This document shows, one piece after another, positions 1 to 9,300 of a DNA stretch of 35,000 bases. The notes under the pieces are model-generated. The model was given only the letters and a program-made list of their open reading frames with translations, made no database searches and was not told the DNA's origin. This DNA is from Mesostigma viride (Eukaryota; Streptophyta; Mesostigmatophyceae; Mesostigmatales; Mesostigmataceae). The stretch is from contig RPFO01000002.1 in assembly GCA_009746045.1 (NCBI GenBank), positions 1 to 35,000 of the forward strand, written 5' to 3'. The position numbers and the translations under genes were made by a program. Every line of letters starts with the position of its first letter. The stretch's first letter is position 1.

Positions 1-325
1 CCTCAACCCTCCCTCCCTCCCCTCCCTTTCCTCCCTCCCTCCCTCCCCTCCCCCCCTCCCTCCCTCCCTCCCTCCCCTCCCTCCCTCCCTCCCTCCCTCC
101 CTCCCTCCTCCCTCCCTCCCTCCCTCCCCTCCCTCCCCTCCCTCCCTCCCTCCCTCCCTCCCTCCCTCCCTCCCTCCCCCCCCTCCCCCTCCCCCCTCCT
201 CCCTCCCTCCCTCCCTCCCCCTCCCTCCCTCCCTCCCCCCCCTCCCTCCCTCCCTCCCTCCCTCCCTCCCTCCCTCTCCCTCCCTCCCTCCCTCCCTCCC
301 TCCCTCCCTTCCCCCCTCCCTCATT
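1..325. repeat. CCCT/CTCC simple-repeat tract
   Basis: Almost pure pyrimidine tract made of CCCT and CCCCT units with slippage variants (runs of 5 to 8 C). No coding potential. The other strand is a G-rich GGGA repeat that could form G-quadruplexes. It may mark a contig edge or a subtelomeric or intergenic microsatellite; the unit is not a known telomere repeat. Confidence 0.97.
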
Positions 326-636
326 CATACACCCGTTCATTCATGCATGCAGCCGCTCATCATTAACACGCCTCCGTTGGGAAACTCACGGGGTATGAAC
401 TATGAAACGGGCGGTAAGAAAGGAAGAAGGAGCCGCCTCCCCAACATGCCGCCCGGCAAAGGCAGCGATGGGCCGTCCAGGAGGGAAACACTGCGCTTTG
501 CCTTGTACGCCGGGGTGCGCAGGCGACGTGCGGGCACTGTCGCGTGTAAATTTGCCTGCCCGCCCCAGTCCTTCTCGGAACGCCTCCCCAGAGCATGCCG
601 TCATGGTAAGAGCTCTTTTCGCCCGTCGCCGGAAGC

Positions 637-1086
637 TTAAACCACAAGAATACGCCGGTTAATGACCAGAAAATGGGGGTTGTCGACGTTATAAACCAGT
701 AGCTGTGGTTTTTCCCGCACCCCGAGCACACTCCGGACGGGGCCAGCAAGCCCCGCCCGCAGGATAAACACCGGGCGATGTTGCTGCGCCCAAGGGAAGT
801 CATATAGCTGCAAGAAAAGACGTAAAAGCGATTAAAAGCACGACATGCAGTGTTGCCCCTGTCAGCGCTCCTATAATTCTCACTTTTTCGCGGAAGGGGC
901 GTAAAAATCGGAAACGCAAAATTAAGGGAAATCCATCGCTGGGTTTCTTTGAAATGATGTTAGGAACTGGTAGAATGTGTTCATGACCGCTGAGAGCATG
1001 TTTTTCCTGTCTGTGTCTTACCTTGCACACACACGGGTCGGGCCGGTTGGTGTGCAAAACGCCCGCCTGCTGCCCACGTGCCCTCG
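637..1086 (-). CDS. Possible small spliced gene, function unknown (three exons)
   Basis: I do not recognise this product. The minus strand shows three short stretches joined by strong splice signals. Exon about 1086-1022 has a pyrimidine-rich acceptor (TTTTTTTTCTGCAG) and donor GTAAGA. Exon about 947-884 is preceded by a CTAAC branch-like motif and an AG, and ends with donor GTGAGA. The last exon, 807-637, is preceded by TTTTCTTGCAG and ends at TAA. The two introns are short (about 75 nt), the exons stay in one frame across both junctions, and the last exon gives 56 residues beginning LYDFPWAQQHR and ending INRRILVV. Upstream of 1086 the frame soon meets stops, so the 5' part is missing or wrongly modelled. 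An overlapping unspliced frame with a CxxC-x10-CxxC cluster (803-363) competes with this model. Confidence is low; transcript data would decide. Confidence 0.3.
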
Positions 1087-2551
1087 CTGCAGAAAAAAAA
1101 GAAACTGTTTTTCAGGTTTTTTAATGTACGATACTTTTTCTTATGTAATCAACGTCCGAACAAGCGAAATAACGTCCAAAATGGTTGCGTAATCAGCTCG
1201 CAATAAATTTTCGCGTCACCATAGCCGTGCACACCGAATTTCAGTCAACATTGCACGCGCGCACCGAATTTCGTCAACTTTCGCGCGGGAATTACCGGGG
1301 TGGTACCGGCGCTGCGCCGGACTGATGTGTGGTCGTCACTGGCTGATGTCATGTTGGAAAGGTTAGCTTGCGCAGGTCAAAAGGATGAACAGTCGGCCAT
1401 TGTGGTCGTTGTTCGTTCAGTTTTCACTTCACAACGACGCAGTTGTCTTCATGTGATTAACTAGTAGAACAACCCGGCCGCAACCTCCGTGGTGATGGTT
1501 GCGAGATTGTTTTCATGGGTCGAGGCGAGATAGGCATACAAGTTAAGCCTTTTTGGATTTGTCTCGAGGACAGTTGTCGCAGGGACTACCAGCCAGTATG
1601 GTAGATTCGCCTGGGCGCTGTCGGTAGCTTAGGGTGAGAGCGGTTGGCTGGGTGTTGGCATACATCCGGACAAGGCCAACTTCCATAAGGAAAGCGGGTA
1701 GCGGATGTTCATGGTATTGGACATGCCGCACTTGCTTGCTCGAAGCTAGGCAGGTCAGGGGCTGGAATTAGCCAGTCTTTCTTGTTGATGAACATTGGTT
1801 TTGGCTAAAATGTATTCTCAATTTTATTTGTGAATAACAAAATCTTGAATAACAGAATCTTGTTAAGCGTTATGTCATAAAGGTCGGTAGGAACTGCCCT
1901 TGCAACGGGTGGCTGCCAGTGGGGCAGAGCCCGCCACACTTCATCTTCCGTAACTGAACGAACAACCTTGTTAGGAGTCAGTCCTACCGGCCTAGTGGTG
2001 GAAAGTCTGAGGTTATTGCTTAGCCTTCAAAAGCATCTGAAGAGGTTAGGCTTTTCCCTGTAAAAAGCCATTGAAGGGGTTATTGCTAAGCCTTTAAAAG
2101 CATGCATGTTAAGGGTTATTGCTTATCCTTGAAAAGCATGGTCTTCTTCTTGCACCCAGCTGAGGGCTGGGGGGGGGGTATCAACCCTTTTTTTTTTTTT
2201 TTTTTCCCTTTGGACATGCAGCGCAGCCTGTGCGCTTGTTTCTTCATGGCCCCTCCCTTTTTTTTTGTCGCTCGCGTTGAGGCTGCTCGCGAGGGGGGTG
2301 AAAAAGGGAGGCCTACTACTGAGCTTGGCTGACCTTGTTTGACTATGCTAGGGAGGCATAGAGCCATGTTATTTGGTTCCCTGAATTTATAATTGGTCTT
2401 TGCCCGCATGGTAATTGCAGTGGATATGCATTTAGACCGCGCATGGGGCCAAGGGGGAGGCTTCTGCACGGTAGGCGACAAGTTAACTTCGATAGCTTCC
2501 GCGGCCACTAAAGCAGAAAACCATGGAAATTGTCGTATATAAGTGCGTAAT
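1087..2551. other. Intergenic stretch without a recognised gene
   Basis: No convincing coding region. It holds a near-tandem pair around the word CACCGAATTTC (1225-1290), a threefold 26-bp repeat (2011-2140), and homopolymer runs of G (about 2170) and T (about 2190). The open frame 2610-2116 on the minus strand is driven by poly-Lys and poly-Pro from these runs and looks spurious. Confidence 0.6.
2011..2140. repeat. Three copies of a 26-bp repeat
   Basis: The words GGTTATTGCTTAGCC followed by TTMAAAAGCAT appear at about 2012, 2077 and 2114 with a few substitutions each. Spacing is uneven (about 65 and 37 bp), so this is a degenerate dispersed-tandem repeat. Confidence 0.75.
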
Positions 2552-3049
2552 TTACAATTTAGATTTCTTCGGCCTGCCCCACGGCCGCGGGAGACCCGTC
2601 GCGGGGTCAACGTTACGAGTCCTCGGTTTTGTGTCCTTGGACCCAGCAGGCCTTCCGCGTTTCTTGGGGGTATTGGGGACTTTTTCTTTTCTAACTTTCG
2701 GGGGACGAGGCGAGCGGGGCGGAGGAGGAGGGTTGCGAGGCTTGCGTTTCGTCGCTATGATGCTCATCAACCTCTGTCGACACTCGTGCCCGATCCCTGT
2801 ATGCGTGGGCGGCAGTTCCCCGTCATAGCCGCACCCTCGCACGAATTCCGTCATTCTCTCGTGGATTTTCGTGGATAGACGCGCGCCCGTCAAGTATCGG
2901 ACTAGCGTCGCCACGTTGAGAACGAGCTCTCGCCTCTCGAATTTGCGCTGGTACGAGCTCTTCGGCGCCTCCTTTTCCTTGACCTGGATGGCTTGAAGAG
3001 CGTGAGATGTCTCGCGAAACTCGCTGGGATAGGCCTGTTTCAGATCCAT
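2552..3049 (-). CDS. Small basic protein with AT-hook-like motifs (virus-like cluster)
   Basis: Intronless frame of 165 residues from the ATG at 3049; an upstream TTG at 3064 is in frame but is not a likely start. Residues 1-85 are mixed, with a helix-like RRELVLNVATLVRYLTGARL segment. The rest is very basic and proline-rich, with KKRGRPAGSK and WGRPKKSKL, which resemble AT-hook DNA-binding motifs. It lies 26 bp downstream of the packaging ATPase and on the same strand, the close spacing typical of compact viral gene clusters. A role in DNA binding or virion assembly is inference from composition only. I recognise no named family. Confidence 0.7.
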   Translation of the reverse strand: MDLKQAYPSEFRETSHALQAIQVKEKEAPKSSYQRKFERRELVLNVATLVRYLTGARLSTKIHERMTEFVRGCGYDGELPPTHTGIGHECRQRLMSIIATKRKPRNPPPPPRSPRPPKVRKEKVPNTPKKRGRPAGSKDTKPRTRNVDPATGLPRPWGRPKKSKL

Positions 3050-3075
3050 TTGCAACGTATACAATACAGCACAGA

Positions 3076-3996
3076 TTATTTTTTCAGTACGAGAAAGTGG
3101 TCGAAGTTTTTCCGGTATCGTTTCGAATCATCGGGTTCGTCGTTGTCAACCGCAAGAAAGTCGTGAGGACTGTCTTTCGTCGCGAATTCCCAAAGCGCGA
3201 GGAAATCCTCGGGCGATGTGTGTCCTGCGCTTTCCTCCGCGATCTGTCGCGAGGCTCGCCGGTCCTTCGTGCGAAACAGGACGAGAAACGAAACATTTGC
3301 GCGCACTGACCTTGGTACGCCAGCCGACGTGAACGACTGGTTCACGAATACCATGGACGTCAAGAGGTGTCGATGTTTGAACGCGAAACTCGAGACAGGT
3401 CCTTTAGAGTCTGAGCGATACAGTTTCGACCCTGCCATGTCGTCGACTAAAATGACAGATGATGGAGGCCCGTATCGAAATCGTGTTTCTGGCTCTTTGT
3501 TGAATTGGAGTCTGTCAAGGGTCAGGTACATGTTGAGGTCCATGTCGTCCTCCGTCTTTTCGCCCTCTAGGTAGTCTTTCTTGAATTTTTCCCATATCGC
3601 GAGATCTCGTTGGTACTCTTCATATCCTTCCAGGTCCTTCTTGATATCCGCGACCATCTTGTTAAAATTTTCGTCCGTGTAGGTCTCCATGGTCATGGAA
3701 GGGGTCGGCAAGAGCTTGTATTTCGGCTCTGTCGTGGCGGACCCCGAAATGAGGTAGAGCTTATCAAACGAGTGGGCGTCGAAATAAGCCTTTAGCATGT
3801 TAATCGCGCTTGTCGTTTTCCCAGTCCCTCGCATTCCGACGAAACTAGCGATAAAATGAAGCCTCGGTGCGTTGGCTGGGACCTGGCGAGCCTTCGCATA
3901 TCTGACCTTTAAATCCTTGTTTGCTAGGGGAGTCTCGATGTGAACGCTTTCAATGATCGTCATTTTATTACAAATAGGATAGATTTTAATCGTCAT
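3076..3996 (-). CDS. A32-like (FtsK-HerA type) DNA-packaging ATPase of a Polinton-like virus or virophage
   Basis: This 306-residue frame reads as a viral genome-packaging ATPase, the motor that drives DNA into capsids. Walker A is GMRGTGKTT (residues 54-62, catalytic Lys60). Walker B is VILVDDMAG (181-189), preceded by a hydrophobic strand. Further on, FVNQSF followed by VPRSVRANVSFLVLFR (about 217-242) matches the Gln/Arg sensor region of A32-like ATPases of Polintons, virophages, Polinton-like viruses and large DNA viruses. Length fits the family (about 230-310). The first ATG (3996) overlaps the upstream stop by 11 bp; a second ATG at 3963 (residue 12) leaves a 22-bp intergenic gap and may be the true start. 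No introns or internal stops are seen, so the gene looks intact. The nearest group (PLV, virophage or Maverick) cannot be fixed by eye. Confidence 0.85.
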   Translation of the reverse strand: MTIKIYPICNKMTIIESVHIETPLANKDLKVRYAKARQVPANAPRLHFIASFVGMRGTGKTTSAINMLKAYFDAHSFDKLYLISGSATTEPKYKLLPTPSMTMETYTDENFNKMVADIKKDLEGYEEYQRDLAIWEKFKKDYLEGEKTEDDMDLNMYLTLDRLQFNKEPETRFRYGPPSSVILVDDMAGSKLYRSDSKGPVSSFAFKHRHLLTSMVFVNQSFTSAGVPRSVRANVSFLVLFRTKDRRASRQIAEESAGHTSPEDFLALWEFATKDSPHDFLAVDNDEPDDSKRYRKNFDHFLVLKK

Positions 3997-4528
3997 TCAG
4001 ACTGGCTAGCAGAGACGCGCGAATAGCAAGCATCTTCTGCTCATAAGGCGTCGTAGTCCGCACATTCGGCACTGGGTTCGCGGCCCGTTCGCGTTCCTCT
4101 TGTTCGATCTCGGATTTCGGCTTACGACCGCGGCGAGGGCGTGGCGTGTCTGACGGCGTCGATGCCACCTCTTCAGCGGCCAACAGTCGCTCGATGCGGT
4201 ACTTGTTTCGCTTTTCTTCCATCTCGAGCTCGACCAGACGTTGTCTTTGGATTTCGAGTTCCTTCTCCAGCACCTTCCGCTTAGTAATTTCAGCTTCTCG
4301 CTCCTCCTGCCGTTTCTTCGCGCGCTCCTCGTTGCGTTTTTGATGGTATGGCCGCATTTTTTCGCGGAGAGCCGCCCGCTGCTCGTCAGTTAGTCGAGGG
4401 CCCTTTCGGCCCTTCGCGGGAGGGGCTTGGACCTCCACAGTCTTCGCTGGTTCCTGCTGTGGCGCTGGTTCCGCGTCGGACGCGACGGGGGTCTTTGGCG
4501 AATCTGGGGCGTCTGGGACCTGATCCAT
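3986..4528 (-). CDS. Charged coiled-coil protein with AT-hook-like motif (virus-like cluster)
   Basis: Intronless frame of 180 residues starting at an ATG preceded by an A/T-rich segment (ACTATAG on the minus strand about 10 bp upstream), a possible promoter element. Residues 1-45 are Pro/Ala/Glu-rich. About 47-120 are a highly charged, heptad-like helix (for example KKRQEEREAEITKRKVLEKE). At about 130, RPRRGRKPKSE is AT-hook-like. The C-terminus (TTPYEQKMLAIRASLLASLN) is helical. It is the first gene of a three-gene run, overlapping the ATPase frame by 11 bp. I recognise no family. A structural or DNA-associated role is inference. Confidence 0.72.
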   Translation of the reverse strand: MDQVPDAPDSPKTPVASDAEPAPQQEPAKTVEVQAPPAKGRKGPRLTDEQRAALREKMRPYHQKRNEERAKKRQEEREAEITKRKVLEKELEIQRQRLVELEMEEKRNKYRIERLLAAEEVASTPSDTPRPRRGRKPKSEIEQEERERAANPVPNVRTTTPYEQKMLAIRASLLASLNDD

Positions 4529-5120
4529 GGAAGCTATAGTTTTAATCTGAGATATTATTCATAAAGAGATGGTCGTTGTAAGCTCGAATCCGTCAAGCTT
4601 TAACCTCGCAACTGGGATTGTGGAAGATGATCAAGGAATATGTGCTACATGATCTCCCAACGGAGGCATGTTATAATTTAATTTTTAAAATGTTATATTT
4701 TAATGGGGGATGTTAATCGCCACATGTGCACAGGTCTACTCTGGGTGCTCAAGGTGAGCTACCATAGTCCGGATTCTCCTGATTTCTGGCCTGCGCTGCT
4801 TGTCTCCATGGTATTGGTAATTGGCAGTCAATCCGGCCCCCGCCTCGCTCGCTTGGCGCTTCCGTCGCGCGGATTGGTGGGCAGTAGGTCCGCCCCTTTT
4901 TGGATTGGGCGGGAAGTCAGGATGCCTTGAATAGAGCGGGATTACCCCCACATAGCCAAATTAATTGGCAAGGGACTCGGAGGTCTCACCTGGCAGCTGG
5001 TCGAAGTGCTTGACGATGACATGTTGCGGCTGCGCTTGTCGAGCTCGGCCTGAATCCTCACGGAAGTCGAGAGTCTGTTGCTTGAGTTGTGCAGCGATGG
5101 CAGAGGTGGTGGAGGTGGTA
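4529..5120. other. Spacer between the virus-like cluster and the LTR element
   Basis: A/T-rich patches (4545-4700) follow the viral-type genes and could hold their promoter. From about 5120 down to 4963 the minus strand is open (a Gln/Ser/Thr-rich peptide ending in TSESLAN). This frame continues across the LTR insertion point into 14864-14906, so it may be the 3' part of an older coding exon cut by the retrotransposon. No known domain is visible. Confidence 0.45.
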
Positions 5121-5125
5121 TTATG

Positions 5126-5865
5126 TGTAACAGAATAAAATGGTGGCCTCTGCTCCACTAAATGCACAGATCTTTTACCTCCTGTCATTAAAGACAGAAC
5201 GGACTTATCAAACCCCAAGAGACAGGGGAGATTCCTAGCACTCTCCAGGAATCGTAGAGGGTGGTCGTTTCCCGTCTAGAGGCCATTCCTACGAGACGGT
5301 ACTTACGCGGTAGAGAGCGGTGGTCCCCTTTTGGTCGGGCGTCTCTCTGCTTGTTCATATACAGACACAAGACTTCCTGTCTATCGGATATGGCTGTCCA
5401 ATAACAGGGCCTGAAGTGAGCATGTTTGGTTATTAGAAATAACTTCACATAATTGGGGGTTTCCGCGTGATGGCTATGGTGACAAACAGGCAAAGCTTAT
5501 GTCCCCGCCGACACAGAGGAGTCCAACGCAATCCTACAGGTCTCAGCCAATCAGAACACAGATGAACCGGTAAGGTTCTCTCTCTGTATGCTTTACACCC
5601 CTAACTTACGAAAGATACTAACTGACAATCTGACATCAGTCAGATTACACATAGATTCCAAGGTACTGTCCCGTACCGTCCAGGGCCCAACACAAAGGAC
5701 CATCAAAAGGGCACTCCGCATATAAGTCCCAAAAAGTCAAGTCAGGCCAGGAATCATTACACTTTGGCCGTACAAAAGACTCAGCCATTTACACTGAACG
5801 CTGAACTCCAAGTTCACGTCTACTTGGATGTAACAGTATACACACTGTCAGAAAATACTGTTACA
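5126..5865 (-). repeat. Left LTR (3' LTR of the minus-strand element), 740 bp
   Basis: Near-identical to 14134-14863. It differs by 2 extra bases near 5358 (catatacag versus catacag) and 8 extra near 5625 (aatctgac), with no substitutions found by eye. On the minus strand a TATA-like TTATATGC lies near 5720. The last 36 bp contain an 11-bp inverted repeat (TGTAACAGTAT ... ATACTGTTACA). Confidence 0.95.
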
Positions 5866-5878
5866 TTCCTCCCCCCAA
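5866..5878 (-). promoter_or_regulatory. Polypurine tract of the LTR retrotransposon
   Basis: The minus strand reads TTGGGGGGAGGAA directly against the LTR terminus. This is the expected primer site for plus-strand DNA synthesis and fixes the element on the minus strand. Confidence 0.85.
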
Positions 5879-7820
5879 GAACAGAGCTACCAGCTCTGCC
5901 AAACAGACCAGTCGCATGACTGCCAACATCCCCACAGGCCTCAAGTCTCCGCCAACACGGCATCATGGACCCTGCAAGGATCTGAGTCTATGGACAAAGG
6001 AAAAGGTCTGCAAAGCACAGGCTGGCCGCACGACCCAGTTATCCCTCCAGGCCTTAAGTCTCGACCACAAAGGCGTCATCAACCCTCTTGGGAACTGAGT
6101 TCATGGGCAAGACTCACAGCCTGAACACATAACACACAACCTATCTGGGGAGGAAGTTGTCACACTAACACAATACTCAAAAACACAGAAATCACATAAA
6201 ATAAAACCCAAAACTCTAAATCAACTACTGTCTTCTCCTGGGACTCCAGCCAGAGAAAAGACGAACTGGTACTGGGCTCATCCTGCAACTCATGACAGAG
6301 AAAAGACCCTAGTACTATCCAAGTACAACGTCATCACAACTGGTATCAAACAAGGCAGGTGAAAGGAACAGCCGCCTCAAAGCTGAAGACTGAAAAAGTC
6401 TTGAAACAGGACTGGAACTGGAACTTGGAACTGGAAATAGCAACTGGAAGCAGATCTGGAATTGGAAAAACAACTGGAACTGGATATGCTGGTACAGAAA
6501 GTGTCTTCTAAAGAAAGGCAAGTATGGCCTCAAAAGACACATAAGCAGAGAATAAGGAACCACAGTGTTGAGAGGGCTCACTCATGGAATCCGCCATGCC
6601 CATCACAGTAAGCATCATAACAGATTCTCTCTGCCTATCCCACTAGCAACAAAGACTGTGCCATATCTGCACATCCCAAACTGGATCCACCATAGAAAGT
6701 AGGTAGACTGCACCAAGTCCACGCGTCCAAGACAAGGTCTCCCACAACTGGATCAGTGCAAGCACGTAGTAAAAACTGATCTCCAAAATCTGGCCACCCC
6801 AGATTCTCCAACCCATCCAAATCTGGCCACTCCAGATTTTCCATCCAAGGTCCACATACTGGGTTGCATGTCAAACACTGGATCGGCTCCAAGAAGGAAA
6901 ACTGCAGCAGGAAGACTCCGGATGTCAACCACTGGAAGCATAACTTGTTGACCAAAGCATTCTGACCACAATTGTCATGTAGACCATAGGCCCAGAACTG
7001 GAAGACAGAAAATGTCTTAAGGCCCTCATTCAGGTGACCACAGCAAATCCGCCAAGAAGGCACAGGTCACCAGGACAGAATGGGATCTATGAGGTAACAA
7101 AAGAAGAAACTGAAAATCCCAATCAGTTTCACAGGCAATTAGTGATGTCCATCTGCCATAGACCTCATAGATCTCCTCCCCTCTAAGACAAGACTCAGGG
7201 GGCGAGGGTGAGGGAAAGCCTGCAGCCACATCTCAACCCACAAACAAGTGGCCCTAAATGAACAAGGCACACTCATCAGTCTCTCGCAACTGGAATGGTG
7301 AAAGCAACTGAACGGTCTTGGAACGACTCAGGTAACCCAAGACCGCGACCATCATCAAGGCTCAATGCATCACTCAGTGCCAAGGGTGAGTGACACCTTA
7401 GACCAAGGCAATTCAGCACATCGATCATGCAGAGCCATGGTCCAATTACTCAACAGCTGGTAAACTGGAGACAACCAGCACGTAAGCGTATTCATTCATC
7501 TGGCCGCCTCGGGTAAACTGGAAACAACCAGAAGGCACTGGCCAAACAGAGGTACTGTCTCTGCATGGTGAACTGGGTACCACCAGCAGACAAACTCGTT
7601 CCCAAATCTGCCACTGATTAACTGGATGCAATCAGCAGGCATACTGCCAACAATCTGCCAACGGCGTGGTCACAGGACAGTCATGGGTTAGTCACAGGAA
7701 GGGGGGTGGGGCCAGCCAACCCTGTCAAGGTGTAGGGGTGAGGGCATCTCAAACCCACAAGACGACAAGGTCAGACAGGCTCCCTCCATAAGATGTTCCT
7801 GTGAGACCACACAACATGGA
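5879..7820 (-). other. Retrotransposon interior, left part, no gene recognised
   Basis: No reverse transcriptase, protease or integrase motif in any frame. The sequence is rich in short repeated words built on ACTGGAA and CCAGTT. Examples are a cluster at 6410-6485, a tandem stretch at 6785-6840 and four copies of an AACTGG-CAACCAG unit at 7446-7640. The frame 7063-6635 (minus) is open only because of such repeats and shows no known domain. Confidence 0.6.
7446..7640. repeat. Four degenerate repeats with AACTGG ... CAACCAGCA core
   Basis: Copies at about 7457, 7512, 7567 and 7618 share a ggtAAACTGGAnACAACCAGCA-like core, spaced about 50-55 bp. Each has a weak dyad (CTGG ... CCAG). Confidence 0.65.
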
Positions 7821-7824
7821 TTAA

Positions 7825-7837
7825 CCCCTAAACCGTC
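7825..7837 (+). repeat. Left terminal inverted repeat of the piggyBac-like element
   Basis: CCCCTAAACCGTC directly follows TTAA. It pairs with 10676-10688 with one mismatch. Confidence 0.88.
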
Positions 7838-8139
7838 CTCGTGCCGATTTTCGACTGCGAGTTTTTCTCATGCCTCACATTCGGCATGAGTTTGTGCGCC
7901 CTGTAGGGATTTGGCGGGAGCCTGGGTTTTGGCGGGAACCAACTAGACCACCGAAAAGATCTAGATTCACTCTATCCGTAGGACACTTGTCTGACCGTAT
8001 TTGACCACCGTATCAGGGTGGAAACCCTGGTCAAAGTCAACAGGGTACCCTGGTGCATGCAGGTTTGGGCGGTAAAAAAAATTGACAAAAACGTACGAAA
8101 ACGAAGGATGCGAAAAAAGGGGGGAGCGCGGACGTAGAC

Positions 8140-9300
8140 ATGGCGGACGAAATGCAGGCAGATATACGGACTTTCAAGGTAAAGAAGGGCATTTTCATGG
8201 CAGTGCCTGTGGAAAAATTCGGACGAGACTGGGCGATAGAGCAGTATGGGGAAAAACAAAGCGAGGTACGTTTGCCGGGCAAGGTAGTGACAGTGAACAG
8301 GTCCGGAGATGGTGCACGGTGCTATTTCCCGGACGACAAGCTCACGTACCCATTCACCCGTGAGCAGATTTTCATATATTCGTGCAGCTCAGATGAGTAC
8401 GAAGCTCTAGTGAAAGAATGCGCCGCCAGGAAGGTCCCAACGGCAGGTAGCAGTGACGATGATAGCGAGCAGGGCCAGGATAGCGATTCTGACGCCGGCG
8501 AGGACGACGACGACAAATCCGAGGATATCGAGCTGCCCACACCGGTCAAGCGACGCGAGCCGGGGAAGCGCGCTGTCGGCAACCCGAAGAAGAACCCAGC
8601 CATCAGCCACGCCCCGAAAAGGCGCCGTCAGACCAAGGCGGCGGCCAGCGAGAGCGTTGTCTCGGACGCTTCCGATGACGACTTTGTTTACCAGAAGGGT
8701 GCGGAGGGTCCGGTGCCGAGCGGTGAGGCTGAGCTCGATGATTCGTTTTTCCTAACGACACTCCTGCCACTGAGGAGCCAGCCGAGACTGTCTGGAAATC
8801 TGGTTTCGGCAAGCCAGGTGTGTTTCCTTTTCCCGATACTCCGGTGCTGTCGCCGATGACGGGTACCGCCTGCTATCAAAACCTTTCCCCTGCCCAGCTC
8901 GAGTTTGGGCCCCTCGGGCTGTTCTCCCTTTTCTGGTCCCAACGTGATGTCGTGGCCAAGATTGTCAAGGAGACCAACGACTATGCTGAGCTCAAGGGGG
9001 CGGGCAAGCCAGGTGAGCGTGAGTGGCACCCCTTAACAATGCATGAGATGGGCAAATTTCTGGGTGGAGCAGGTGCTGTGCCAACTGTGCTGCGCGCAAG
9101 GCAGGAAGCACAAGACCTCGGTCATGTGCGAGCACTGTGACATGGCGTTCTGCAGCAACAGCGAGCGGAACTGCTTCGGCCTCTTCCACTCCGGGCAGGT
9201 GGAGGGGCTGGACTTCAACGTGACGAAGCAGCGGGTATGGCAGCGCCTCTCCCAGCGTGGCGAATGCGCCAAGAATTTCAAGGGCGCCACTACCACGAGG
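8140..9300 (+). pseudogene. piggyBac transposase remnant: N-terminal part fused to C-terminal cysteine domain, catalytic core absent
   Basis: The frame opens at ATG 8140 with an acidic/basic N-terminal region. Residues about 1-85 include VNRSGDGARCYFPDDKLTYPF, possibly a Tudor/SH3-like fold, followed by Asp/Ser-rich low complexity and a KRRRQ nuclear-localisation-like patch. Near 8745, at a T5 run, the reading frame shifts. The next frame (to about 9060) has LFWSQRDVVAKIVKETNDYA then WHPLTMHEMGKFLG, which match the start of the piggyBac transposase domain. The sequence then jumps to the first frame with CQLCC ... CEHCDMAFC ... CFGLFH (about 9075-9190), the typical C-terminal cysteine-rich domain. 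The roughly 300 residues carrying the catalytic Asp triad are missing, so the product cannot be an active transposase. The intact cysteine domain could still bind DNA or chromatin (inference). Confidence 0.82.

Noticed and set aside
363-803. Minus-strand frame with a CxxC-x10-CxxC zinc-ribbon-like start
   Set aside because: It overlaps the spliced model in another frame and its remainder has no protein-like character. Not excluded, but weaker.
2116-2610. 164-codon minus-strand frame
   Set aside because: Poly-Lys and poly-Pro arise from T and G runs; no family resemblance and it overlaps the virus-like gene's end.
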